Of a DNA stretch of 64,000 bases, positions 32,019 to 41,354 are shown in pieces. The stretch comes from Gracilaria domingensis (taxonomy: Eukaryota > Rhodophyta > Florideophyceae > Gracilariales > Gracilariaceae). The stretch is from assembly GCA_022539475.1 (NCBI GenBank), contig VCMS01000025.1, positions 542,111 through 606,110 of the forward strand. The letters run 5' to 3'. The notes under the pieces are model-generated. The model worked only from the letters and a program-made list of their open reading frames with translations, was not told the DNA's origin and did not search any database. The first letter of the stretch is position 1, and the number at the start of each line of letters is the position of its first letter. The position numbers and the translations under genes are program-made.

Positions 32019-33473
32019 TCAAGGAGGGCTCTTCGCGCGCATAACTGCTCGAATCGCATCTCTATTGAAGACAAAGGCCTCAGTCGGACCACCCTTCTTG
32101 ACAAGATCTTTTATGAAGGAAGCCCGTCCAAAATTTTGCTGTGACTCATTGAGATCACCAAATAGATTCTTGGCGGGCATCGGCATGGCCTGAGCCTCAC
32201 GAAGCTCTTCTTCGGTAAAATCCTTACTCGTCACATATGGCACGGGCCAAAACTCGTCTTTCAAACCCTTTTCCGCCGCTATTCGATCCGTTTCAAGGAC
32301 ATAGCGGTTAAACAACTGCTTCCTTTCCGAATCGCTCAGCACTGTGCCTCCTATTGTACCGAAAGTCGCCATGTTTCGCAGGGCCTCTTGTAAGGCCGCA
32401 TCTTTGCGAGACTTTCTCCCTGTTCCTCTCGACTCAGAAGACGGGTTCGCCTTCGCTTTGGTAGGTTTCCGCCTTGGCGGTGTCTTCTTTTTTTGGCAAG
32501 CGTCCTCGTGGCTTGATTCCCTGCTATTACAATTGTCGGAATCGCGTTCGGGGGCCAGCTTGCTGTTTTCTTTTGCCTTCCTTCTTGGTGTTGCATATTC
32601 CTTTCCATCGGACATGTGGTTTATGTCAAGATTAGGCATAGATCTTGAGTTGTCTCGGATCTCCTTGTGTCGCCGTGAGATCCAGGCTTTGAGCCGTTTG
32701 GTGAATGCTGCCACTCCATTCTGAGAGAAGAGCTTCTTCTTTTCCCGATGCGGAGATGTCTTCGCTTCAGCCTCCGCTTGTTTGTTCAAGGCCTTCGCGG
32801 CCTTTGGGGAATCAGGGAGGGTCGAAATCGAGACCCATTCAATGTCAGAGATCTCTTTTCTAGTCTGCGTCTCAAATTTGGTGTCCTCTGGGACATTGGT
32901 GACGATAAAGATTCGACACGGCCTGCCGCTGGATAGGGAGTCCAGATAATCTGTGCTTTTATTGACGTAACGAGACATATCAAAGCCAGTCTCCTCAAGC
33001 ACTTCTCGCACGGCGGCATCCAGTTCGGTTTCATCCTTTGCGAGCTTGCCCTTTGGAAAGCCCCAGCGCGCAGCAGGGCCCCAACCGCGTACCAGCAAAA
33101 CTTTGTCCATGCGCGGGTTGAGCAAAGCTGCACCGCATGTAGGAACTTCTTGTTTATACGATTGGAACTGGGAAACCAGACGGTCCACGTCATTCCGGTA
33201 TTGCTTGAGCAAGGAGGTATGGTCAAAGAGTCTGGCGGCAAAATGTTTGAGTGGCAGACGCGGTAGCGAGGGATTGTTGTCGCGATAGAAATCATCGTAG
33301 AACCAATGCGCAGATTCAATTGCGAAAAATAAACGTTCGAACGACTCGTACTCAACGGCGGGAAGGTTCACCAGAAACCGCATGCACAGATCATCCAGAA
33401 CCTCCAAGAGCTGCGGCGAGGTGATAGACTTCTTCGAGGCGGACATGTTCCCACTGGTGCGAGAGGCAGGCAT
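32019..33473 (-). CDS. DCP2: mRNA-decapping enzyme subunit 2
   Basis: DCP2 hydrolyses the m7G cap of mRNAs, committing them to 5'-3' decay in P-bodies. From ATG 33473 (MPASRTSGNMSASKK) it is 484 aa; a second ATG lies at 33446. The N-terminal regulatory helical domain (box A) spans ~17-105 (LLEVLDDLCMRFLVNLPAVE). The Nudix domain (~110-240) has the box GFPKGKLAKDETELDAAVRE followed by VLEETGF, with all catalytic Glu residues. Box B basic residues follow (FTKRLKAWISRRHKE). A disordered Lys/Ser-rich tail of ~180 residues ends the protein. The open frame extends 603 nt further upstream but translates to His/Pro/Arg-rich non-conserved sequence, interpreted as 5' leader. Confidence 0.94.
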   Translation of the reverse strand: MPASRTSGNMSASKKSITSPQLLEVLDDLCMRFLVNLPAVEYESFERLFFAIESAHWFYDDFYRDNNPSLPRLPLKHFAARLFDHTSLLKQYRNDVDRLVSQFQSYKQEVPTCGAALLNPRMDKVLLVRGWGPAARWGFPKGKLAKDETELDAAVREVLEETGFDMSRYVNKSTDYLDSLSSGRPCRIFIVTNVPEDTKFETQTRKEISDIEWVSISTLPDSPKAAKALNKQAEAEAKTSPHREKKKLFSQNGVAAFTKRLKAWISRRHKEIRDNSRSMPNLDINHMSDGKEYATPRRKAKENSKLAPERDSDNCNSRESSHEDACQKKKTPPRRKPTKAKANPSSESRGTGRKSRKDAALQEALRNMATFGTIGGTVLSDSERKQLFNRYVLETDRIAAEKGLKDEFWPVPYVTSKDFTEEELREAQAMPMPAKNLFGDLNESQQNFGRASFIKDLVKKGGPTEAFVFNRDAIRAVMRAKSPP

Positions 33474-34225
33474 AGGGGTACGATGAGCAATAGACGTGCG
33501 GCGCGGTAGAGTGGAGGCGCACGATGTGGGGAATGGAAACGCTACGAGGGGTTGCGATGACACGTAATTGATGAGTGGAAGAAGCGGACGGAAGCGATGG
33601 TGCCGGTGGTGTAGGTGGCGTAGGCGCGGCGGACGGTGGCGGCAGTGGGGTGAAAGGCACGGCGCTACAGAGATGCGGAGTGGGCGCGAACAGACGGGGG
33701 GCCGAGCGGGGACGGGGCGATGAAGAGGTGCGAGACTCGTGGTCGCAAGAAAGACGCGAGCAGGGTGTTGGCTGGCGAGGGCGGGAGGAGGGACACGCGG
33801 CGCACCGCGATGGCAAACACATTTGCCTTCAAAGGCCACCGACCTCGGCGGCTGCCGCGTGTACAGTCGGACGTGTGAGTGCATTTTTTGATTCATTCGT
33901 GAAGAGGGGGGCGCCCCCCGTGGCGCCTCGTTTCCATGAGTACATACGCATCTACAAGTTGTAGACACAACCGAAGGAGGTGTTGCTGCCCAGGTCCGCA
34001 CGCGGGCCACGTCTTCTTCAAGTGGCCTTGGATCAGGAAAGTGTTCGTGCTCCTCGTCCACGCCATGAGCCTTCATTGGCCGACTTTGACCATTGATTCA
34101 TTCCGGCTAACGGTTAGCCCTCCTACCCCATTTCCTTCATCAACTCTTCTCTCCCACAACTCTACATAGAATGCGCAAGCACAATCACCAGAACTGGCGC
34201 CATCCAGGATTCCTGCCGCAACAGA
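33474..34225. promoter_or_regulatory. Divergent promoter, DCP2 / dehydrogenase
   Basis: This 752-bp spacer lies between divergent genes. A CCAAT-type CATTGGCC sits near 34075. No TATA box is clear. The left half holds the GC-rich DCP2 leader. Confidence 0.4.
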
Positions 34226-35134
34226 ATGGCTTCGGTTCTTCGAGTTCTCAGCTGCATGTTTTATCAACCAAAATTCGTCGCGCCTGCCGTCAACATGTCG
34301 GGAAACACGGTCGCCATCACTGGTCCTACCAAGGGTGGCATCGGATATCAAACAGCTCTTCGTCTAGCCACCTTTGGCAGCAAGGTCATCCTTCTCGGTC
34401 GAAATCCCTCCAAGTCCGCCGAAGCCACTGCTTCTATTAGAGAAAAGTGCCCGTCTGCGCCGATCGAACACGTGCAGTGTGATCTCTCAAGCCTCGATTC
34501 TGTCACTAACTGTGCCAATTCCCTCAAGTCCATCCTTCCTGCCCAACTTGATGTATTGGTATGTAATGCTGGAGTTCATCTTTCTGGCCTCGAAACGACG
34601 CCCGACGGGTATGAGAAGACTTTTGCAGTTTGTGCGCTTGGTCACCACAAATTAATTCACATGCTGCAGCCAAAACGCGTTGTATGGGTTACTGGTGATG
34701 TCTATGTATTCGCAAAGGGTATGCCAAGTCCGACTTGTTCTGTGGGCGGCATGCAAGCGTACGCAAGAGCCTGTCTGGCAAGACTCTTATTGGCTCGTCA
34801 ATTGAAGAAGCAAAATGAGCAGACTGGCATTGCAATGGAAGTAGTGTGCGTGCATCCTGGAGTCATTAACTCTAACTTTGCAAAGCTTCCACATCTTGTC
34901 AAGCGCATTGCGGATCACGTGCTGCTCCCAGTAGAATATGGATCAGAGGCATCGGTGTTGGCTGCAAGTGCAAAAGCAGAAGAACTACATCAAAGCGAAA
35001 CTCTGCCATACTATCACAATAAACGGGGATGGTTCAGTCTTCCTGAAGATGATCTAGCTATGGATGAAGGGAAGGCACAGTTGCTCTTCGAGGAGTGTGA
35101 TAAGATATGTGCAATTTCGAGGTCATCGACGTAA
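34226..35134 (+). CDS. Short-chain dehydrogenase/reductase, catalytic residues atypical
   Basis: A Rossmann-fold SDR of the retinol-dehydrogenase/protochlorophyllide-reductase-like group, 302 aa. The cofactor loop is TGPTKGGIGYQTA. FGSKVILLGRNPSKSAEA after beta-2 suggests NADP(H) preference. QCDLSSLDSV and DVLVCNAGVHL are the usual Asp and NAG motifs. The catalytic YxxxK is replaced by YARAC in GGMQAYARACLARLLLARQL, and the preceding Ser strand reads VVWVTGDVYVF. The Lys and probably the Ser are therefore absent. It may be a non-enzymatic binding protein or use another mechanism. The N-terminal ~22 residues (MASVLRVLSCMFYQPKFVAP) could be a targeting peptide; a start at 34294 (MSGNTVAITG) is also possible. 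Confidence 0.78.
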   Translation: MASVLRVLSCMFYQPKFVAPAVNMSGNTVAITGPTKGGIGYQTALRLATFGSKVILLGRNPSKSAEATASIREKCPSAPIEHVQCDLSSLDSVTNCANSLKSILPAQLDVLVCNAGVHLSGLETTPDGYEKTFAVCALGHHKLIHMLQPKRVVWVTGDVYVFAKGMPSPTCSVGGMQAYARACLARLLLARQLKKQNEQTGIAMEVVCVHPGVINSNFAKLPHLVKRIADHVLLPVEYGSEASVLAASAKAEELHQSETLPYYHNKRGWFSLPEDDLAMDEGKAQLLFEECDKICAISRSST

Positions 35135-36129
35135 ATCGCTGAAGAAGGTAAAGAGCAGTGCAAGAAGACCAAGCCTTTATCCCGAACAGAAGACGTACTT
35201 TGCGGTACTCTGGTACACTTTGGATGGTACGACGGATAACTTTTGTGCCAAATCGCAACCGACTGCTATAGTGTATGCCCGACCAAGCAGCGTACCTGGG
35301 TATGGACGGTCACGAGGAGCGCTTGCGGTTCCGTGCTTGTCAGTGGTGTAACTATTTCTGGTTCAGCCTGCTCAAGTTGTTAGCTGTTTGCACGGTTTTG
35401 CCCCGTTCTGCCTCGAACAGGATTCAAGCTCAAGAATACTTGGTACAGAAACGTGATGTGTACGTGTACGGTTCTTTGACAACCGCCATTATAGGGTCTC
35501 ACGACAATTGTTCCAATCATTTTTGTCGTCCGAGCCATCGTGCTGCCAAGTTGCGGTCAAAGACAACTACTTCAACCTTATTTATCGGGATGTCGACACA
35601 GCCTTCGTAAGGCATCTGATTTTGTAACATTGCTTCCTTCTAGTTTAGGCCACAAAACATCAGGATCTTTCAAACTGATCAATGCATTTAACGTGACCAT
35701 TGCTAGAGCGCAGCCTCGATGAAACAAAACCCATAGAAGAAACTTTCCAAACATGACCGGCTCTCGACTGAATATGCAACACGTTGTGGCAGGTTTTTAG
35801 CCGTGGTAAGCCGCTCCGGGGAGCCCAGTTCGTTCACCGCGACCGCGATTCAATGTAATCGCTACTGGCAGCTTCGACAATCTCAGATCCTACGTTAGTG
35901 GAGCACAAAGGGGAAGAAAAGACTGGCACATCATAGCCAAGATAACCTGAAAGTTTGTTTAAATAGGTGAAGCACGGCTTCACTTCCGTCTTCGACCCGC
36001 AAGTTACTGCTGCAACATCAAGGCGGCTAGTCCTAAAGTTCTACTGTGTCTCGCCAGTGTCATCAAAAGCAGTAACTTTGCTTTCTGTCGAATCAAAACG
36101 ACGACAGCAGTGCGGAGCAAAACAAAGAG
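35135..36129. other. Convergent spacer, no gene seen
   Basis: About 1 kb. A GC-richer segment near 35790-35870 (CCGCTCCGGGGAGC) can form a small hairpin. The open frames of 60-111 codons show no recognisable domain. Confidence 0.45.
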
Positions 36130-36897
36130 TCAGTCTTGGACTTGAGAAACATTGAAAGATGAGCAGGAGGAGCAAAGGTGAGCACGTCGATGATTCATTT
36201 TTCTCCGCATCAGTCTTTGCCGTAAACTTACGAGATTTTCACGAGAATCATCATCTTCTTCGCTGCTCAAGGCAAACTCATCGTATTCACGATTATCATC
36301 ATCATCCTCATATTGTTCTTCTTCTTCGCTCTCCAGACCGGATTCGTAGGATTCACTGTCATCTTTGCGGTCAAATACTTTAGTGGATACAAGCGAACAC
36401 GTATCTGATTGCTCTAGAGCGTCACCCTTTTGCGCACGGTCCTTGATCCAAGCGCTGATCCTCCTTGCGCGACATGAAAAGGAATACGGATCGGACGAAG
36501 CTGGAGCTCGTTGAAGCGTGTAAAACTTTCGTCGCAAAGAACGGACGTTTCTGAAGGACTTGGAAAATGCTTTGCTGTGCATGTTTCTTAGTTCGTCCCA
36601 TTCATTTGGGGTAACTGGTAGAAACTCTTCCAAGAGGTTGAGCAGATGTCTTGTCTCGAAAGTTGAGTAACCAGGCCCCCTTTTGTTTTTTGTGCCAGTG
36701 TTGCTCTTTTTGCATGGCGGGGCTTGGTTTTGGGCTTCTGTCAGTGGTAGTTTGCGTTTTTGTGCGACTGCAAGATATTCTGTCGACGGATTGTTCTGTT
36801 GATTGCTGTGTTTACAGTTGTTTTGTTCGCATGGATGGCGAGGGGAAGATGGAAGAAGGGATTGAGGCTTTGATGGCTGTCCGGCTTTGCCGCTCAT
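36130..36897 (-). CDS. SANT/Myb-like domain protein (DUF6818-like)
   Basis: 255 aa. Residues ~72-150 (GYSTFETRHLLNLLEEFLPV, NEWDELRNMHSKAF, SLRRKFYTLQRAPASSDPYS) match, from memory, a SANT-like domain abundant in oomycete and red-algal uncharacterised proteins (DUF6818). It probably binds DNA. A Ser/Gln/Pro-rich N-terminus, a strongly acidic stretch (~180-220, SEEEEQYEDDDDNREYDEFA) and a basic helix (LRQRLMRRKMNHRRAH) follow. A strong splice-donor-like CTC|GTAAGTTTA occurs within the last 40 codons, so the C-terminus may be spliced differently. Such proteins are sometimes linked to transposons, but no transposase or terminal repeats are visible here. Confidence 0.62.
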   Translation of the reverse strand: MSGKAGQPSKPQSLLPSSPRHPCEQNNCKHSNQQNNPSTEYLAVAQKRKLPLTEAQNQAPPCKKSNTGTKNKRGPGYSTFETRHLLNLLEEFLPVTPNEWDELRNMHSKAFSKSFRNVRSLRRKFYTLQRAPASSDPYSFSCRARRISAWIKDRAQKGDALEQSDTCSLVSTKVFDRKDDSESYESGLESEEEEQYEDDDDNREYDEFALSSEEDDDSRENLVSLRQRLMRRKMNHRRAHLCSSCSSFNVSQVQD

Positions 36898-38110
36898 TGT
36901 GCTGGGTGGTCGACAGAGGTCGGCAAGCTTGGCAGCCAGTGTTGAAAACGGGCTGGGATGGCTGACATGAACGCAAGAAGAACGAACTGCTTCAAAGGCA
37001 GTAGCAGTAGGAAGCGACTGGTGCGGTTCCCGCGAGCGACGTCGAAGATTGATGCATTTGTTGTTTCGCTTGAGAGTTTGGTAGGATCACGCTGAAGGGC
37101 GAGGGCGGCTGAAACGAGTTCCCCCTGCACTTGGGTGGATCCCAGAGATCAACAAACATTCATTCGAATGCAGACTCTGCAGAGCAGCTCGTTTCAGCGT
37201 ACAAAAAATTGCATTTGGCGCCAAATTGCGAGCGTTTCATGTACCAAGGGTAGAATTTCTGGTGGCGTTCGCATCCCCACGCAATGCGCGGCGCGCCTAG
37301 TTCGAAGTTCGAACCGAAAACGGCGAACCGAAAACGGTGACCCGAAAGGGACAGGCTGCCATCGTTGTTGTCGCGCTTGATACTCTTGTATCACGTCTCA
37401 GCACGATGAAGAAACAACGTTTCTTAGCACTGAAAATACGAAGGGCACGCTACAGAAGGCACGTAGGCGCAAGGTATTGTACGTGACGCTGCGTCCCACT
37501 CAATCCTCGAAGCACAATGGCGCTCATGAGCAGGATAGCAAGCGAAACAGCTTAATATTCGCCCCCTGGGTTTCAGCGTAACAACCATGCGTCATACGCG
37601 CCTGGGTTGCAGCCTGACCTTAGAAAGGGGCGACAAACCACGATAAAGACACACACACACACGCACATCGCACGCCCGCGCACAGCAACAACGTGATCGA
37701 ACGCGACGCCATCGTCGATGCGATGAGACCGGCCGCTTCGGAGACGTTGCAGATGCGACGGGCGGTGCTTGATGGTGCGGCGCTTGAGGTGCGGCCTGGA
37801 TCGCAGCGATCCAAAAGTCCGCGACGGCGGGTGCGTGCGGCGGCGGGGCGAGCGGTCGGACATAGGAGGGCGCCACTGTAGCGTGGTAACTTACCGCTGG
37901 TCAGTGCACTGCCGCCGGTACACACAGAGCGACGTGTGGCAACGACACGTGGGCACGTTCCAAAGTCGATCGCCTTTTGGAGAAGACGGTCGACGCCGTC
38001 GACTCGACGGCGGCGCGGCGTCGTCGCCAAAGTTGGTTGTCTGCACGCCGTGGCCTCCGAGCTCGCTCACGTTCCGAGTCGCCTGCCGCTTTGTTCTATC
38101 GCTTGCAAAC
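36898..38110. other. Divergent spacer, SANT-like gene / eL22
   Basis: 1.2 kb without a supported gene. It contains a perfect E2F-like palindrome (37213-37226), a direct repeat of CGAACCGAAAACGG at about 37311-37338, a (CA)n run near 37649-37662, and the GC-rich eL22 promoter side. Confidence 0.5.
37213..37226. promoter_or_regulatory. Palindromic E2F-like site
   Basis: ATTTGGCGCCAAAT is a perfect 14-bp palindrome containing two overlapping TTTGGCGC E2F/DP consensus sites. It lies about 315 bp upstream of the SANT-like gene and about 885 bp upstream of eL22. Similar half-sites occur upstream of TBL1 and the kinase/Hint pair. Confidence 0.5.
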
Positions 38111-38709
38111 ATGTCTCCCGCTGTGGCAACGGTAAGGTGCATAAATCGCTTCGGGTCTGCGCGGCAGAAGGCGCCACGTCTGCTCGAGTCTCTAACTTGC
38201 TGTCTGTGCGTGCTTGTGAATTGCGTTTGTAGAAGTCGAAGCCTGGAAAGGTTGGTGGCAAATATGTGATTGATTGTTCCGCCCCGTGCGAGGACAAAAT
38301 CATGGATGCTTCTCTCTTTGTATGTTCTCCGGGATGAGCTCTCCTCACCGCCCAAGCTTTGCTCTCGCGCGTCACGACAGAATGGCTAACCACGCGTCTC
38401 TGTTCCGTGACCCGAATTCGCGACCGCGCGCGTTTGCAGGAGAAATTTTTGAACGAACGGATCAAGGTGAACAACAAGACCAACCAACTGGGCGAGGCGG
38501 TCAAGGTGTCGCGCGACAAGAACCGCATCACCGTGGAGGCGAACATCAAGTTCTCCAAGAGGTATCTCAAGTATCTCACCAAGAAGTTCCTGAAGAAGCA
38601 AAACCTGCGCGATTGGATGCGCGTAGTGGCGTCCGACAAGAACACGTACGAGCTGCGCTACTTCAACATCAGCGAGGACCTCGACGAAGACGACTCAGAC
38701 GACGAATAA
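38111..38709 (+). CDS. RPL22: 60S ribosomal protein eL22 (three exons)
   Basis: Exons 38111-38131 (MSPAVAT), 38233-38319 and 38440-38709 join to a 125-aa protein. The spliced sequence reads [20 protein letters not shown] then [10 protein letters not shown], matching the eL22 core, and [20 protein letters not shown], the most conserved block. The acidic end [11 protein letters not shown] is typical of eL22. Donors are GTAAGG and GTATGT and acceptors TTTGTAG and TTTGCAG; all joints are phase 0. The protein is a non-catalytic large-subunit component near the exit tunnel. A 7-codon first exon is common in ribosomal protein genes. Confidence 0.95.
38132..38232 (+). other. eL22 intron 1
   Basis: 101 nt with donor GTAAGG and acceptor TTGTAG, after codon 7, phase 0. 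Confidence 0.85.
38320..38439 (+). other. eL22 intron 2
   Basis: 120 nt with donor GTATGT and acceptor TTTGCAG, phase 0. It joins DASLF to [10 protein letters not shown]. Confidence 0.92.
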
Positions 38710-39438
38710 ACGCCGCGCGCCTCCAGCCGCCGCTCGCCCCCTGCTAGTGTCGCACTCACGTAAAGCTCGAACGCGCCGCGCCACGCAGCCAGTCCTTTCC
38801 CCGCGGCGCGCGCAGCCCGCAGCCAATGGCGCCCGCCGAGGCGCCACAGCGCGCGGCAGCGCCGCTGCAAATCGGCCGCGAAAACGCCGCAGCGCGCGCG
38901 CGGCAGCGACCCAAAAAAAACCGCAGCAACTGCGAAACGCACCACCGCGCCGCGGCAGCAGCCGTTTCCACCAGCAGCGCCCCGCAGCCGCCGCACCGCC
39001 CACGCGCGCCCCGTCCCGTGGCGCCTGAACTTTCCGCCGCAACCGCTTCCCCCCACCGCCCCCGCCGTCAGTCCAATCGGCCCGCCGTCTTCCTTCGTCG
39101 CTCCCGCCCTGCCGTCCCCTTCGCCCCGCGCCCCGCCCAGATCCGTTCGTCGCGTTGCGTCGACCGCTCCCGACCCCCCCGTGCGCGTCACGCCACCCAC
39201 TTATCCCCCCCCCCCCACCCCGCTCGCGCGTCGCGTTGATGAGCCATCTTTACTACGCGTACGGCGCTGAAAACGCGGCTGGCTCCCCACCCTCCGTGCA
39301 CCCTTCACACGCTCCCCATCGCCGCTCGCCCCAGGCATGGTCCGCCGACCCGCGTCGCGCGCCCGCCCCGCTCCCACTCTCCCAATTCACAGACCTTTCC
39401 ACCTCCCCCCACAGCCGCTTTCCGCTGCCGCCACCGCC
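38710..39438. other. GC/C-rich spacer, eL22 to NOT2
   Basis: 729 bp, extremely C-rich on the + strand towards its right end. Frames through it are Pro/Ala/Arg-rich artefacts on both strands. It probably contains the NOT2 promoter and leader. Confidence 0.45.
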
Positions 39439-41121
39439 ATGAACTCCGCGCGTCCTGTGCCGCAACCATCCCGCCCATCGCCCTACGAAGATAATCTCTT
39501 CCACATCATGGGCAAGGGTTTTGCAGACCCTTCCCAGCCACAGCCCGTGTCTTCCCCTCCGCCACGGCCTGCCCAACAGCCGCAGACATACACACAACCT
39601 CATCCTACTTCCACTGTCTTCGATCCTAGTGACTTTCCCTCACTTGGCGCTGTTGGTGCGCATGCAGCCATGCAGCCGACCACCTCTTCGATTCTGGATA
39701 ACAACCCTCCCATTGACCATAACCTCACCAACGCCTCACTGTCAGCGCCCACTCTTAACGGAATTGCACCCTATCAAGACCTGTACAGCTTAGGAGCGTA
39801 CGCCGACTCGCGCGTTAAAGCCGTTGATGCGCTCACTGGATCGTCTGCGCCTTCAGAGTTTAGCATGCAAAGCGAAGATTTTCCAGCACTCGGCGGGGCC
39901 TCTGCTTCTGCCGCCCTGCGCCCGGTTAACGCATCGTCAGCAATCGCCAATGGAGCCTATCAACTGGACACTTCGTCCATGCGCTCATCGTTACAAAAGG
40001 CTCCGTTATCCGAATCGTTCTATGACCGAAAGTTATCTTCTGTTTCCTCACAACTTCCATCAGTGCTCGGTCGAGTCAACGTAAGACAAGACGCAACAGC
40101 ATCCAGAATGCCGCAAAGAAGCACACGGCTGCCGAATGGATTTACAGGCAACGATGCTCTGTCCTCTTTGCAACTGCATCATGCTCCCAATTCACACGTC
40201 AGCTCACAGCATGCGTTCCGCGATCTGTCGTCCACGTCGCCAAGGAGAAACGCAACTAGCAGCGCTTCAAACGGGCCGCAGATTTTTCAGATGCGCGCAC
40301 GACAAGCTGAGCTGGAAAGAAGAATGGACGATTACGAACCTCTGGACACGAGGGAAGCTGTATTGCGGCATAACATTTCTTCGCAAAGTTCGAAACCAGC
40401 GCCTGCGCAAGAAAGCCGCTTTTCTCGAGCAAGAATGGCGAACGGACAATCGACAAACAGTTCAGATGCGCATGTGATGCAATCTCGCAGTAGAGCAAGC
40501 GCAATTAATGATGGCAATGGCAAAACGACAGGCGCATTTCGTTCTGATAAGTTTGGAATGCTGTCTTTGCTACCACTAGTGTCTTCTGGAGGTAATATCA
40601 GCAGAAAAGACAGAGTATTGCCAATCGGGATAGATCTTACTGCTTTGGGGCTGAATCTTAATTCACACGAGCCTTTGTACAAGACATTTCATAATCCATG
40701 GGAAGGTGGGCAAGGGAGAGCGGGTGAAAACGAGTTTGGCGGATTGTCTCAGAAGGGACAGGAGCCAGAATATAGGTTACCCACGTGTTACTACATGCAG
40801 GCTCCGGCGTTGCGAACTCACCACTTCACCAAGTTCCAGCTTGAGACTCTGTTCTACATATTCTACATCATGCCACATGATGTGCTACAGCTGCTGGCGG
40901 CTGTGGAACTGTACAAGCGCAAGTGGAGATATCACAAGGCGCTTAAACTGTGGTTCACGTGTGATCTTGACACTAGTAGTGGGTACGAAGGAGGATATAT
41001 CTACTTCGACATCAAGTCATGGGGGAAGACAGAGTTTCATGAAGTGAACGACAATCAGTCGTTCATCAAGGGTTTCATGACGGAGGATGAGTTGGCATCT
41101 GTGAAGATCCCGCCATTGTAG
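39439..41121 (+). CDS. NOT2: CCR4-NOT complex subunit 2
   Basis: NOT2/CNOT2 is a scaffold of the CCR4-NOT deadenylase, pairing with NOT3/5 to bind NOT1. ATG at 39439 (MNSARPVPQPSRPSPYEDNL) gives 560 aa; a longer open frame from 39337 is GC-rich leader. The long disordered N-terminus contains FDPSDFPSLGA and SEDFPALGGA, the short motifs typical of CNOT2. The C-terminal NOT-box domain (~440-560) has YYMQAPALRTHHFTKFQLET, LFYIFYIMPHDVLQLLAAVE and LYKRKWRYHKALKLWFTCD. There is no intron. It lies 233 bp before HemK on the same strand. Confidence 0.95.
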   Translation: MNSARPVPQPSRPSPYEDNLFHIMGKGFADPSQPQPVSSPPPRPAQQPQTYTQPHPTSTVFDPSDFPSLGAVGAHAAMQPTTSSILDNNPPIDHNLTNASLSAPTLNGIAPYQDLYSLGAYADSRVKAVDALTGSSAPSEFSMQSEDFPALGGASASAALRPVNASSAIANGAYQLDTSSMRSSLQKAPLSESFYDRKLSSVSSQLPSVLGRVNVRQDATASRMPQRSTRLPNGFTGNDALSSLQLHHAPNSHVSSQHAFRDLSSTSPRRNATSSASNGPQIFQMRARQAELERRMDDYEPLDTREAVLRHNISSQSSKPAPAQESRFSRARMANGQSTNSSDAHVMQSRSRASAINDGNGKTTGAFRSDKFGMLSLLPLVSSGGNISRKDRVLPIGIDLTALGLNLNSHEPLYKTFHNPWEGGQGRAGENEFGGLSQKGQEPEYRLPTCYYMQAPALRTHHFTKFQLETLFYIFYIMPHDVLQLLAAVELYKRKWRYHKALKLWFTCDLDTSSGYEGGYIYFDIKSWGKTEFHEVNDNQSFIKGFMTEDELASVKIPPL

Positions 41122-41354
41122 GTGTTCTGCGTTGAAGCAAACTGCAGTAAACCTTACTTGTGTGCTACGAAGCGAGTGAGGACGAGCGTGTTGTTTGTGT
41201 TAAAAGAACCAGTAGCAAACGTTGAAGGTGTTTGTATTGCCGGGGCGCGGATCAATGAAAATAAGCCCGCGCCTTTTGAGCAAAACTGCGCTGGGCTGGG
41301 CCTGCGACCAGAACGCGTGTGCGCGGACAAGATCACCATCCCCCGTCGGCGTCC

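Noticed and set aside
33474-34076. N-terminal extension of the DCP2 frame
   Set aside because: His/Pro/Arg/Ser-rich, not protein-like; DCP2 homology begins ~25 residues after ATG 33473.
37620-38030. 136-codon minus-strand frame upstream of eL22
   Set aside because: Arg/Cys/Val-rich sequence across a (CA)n repeat; plus strand equally open, no motif.
38826-39239. Pro/Ala/Arg-rich frame between eL22 and NOT2
   Set aside because: GC-rich spacer with equally long frames on both strands; no motif.
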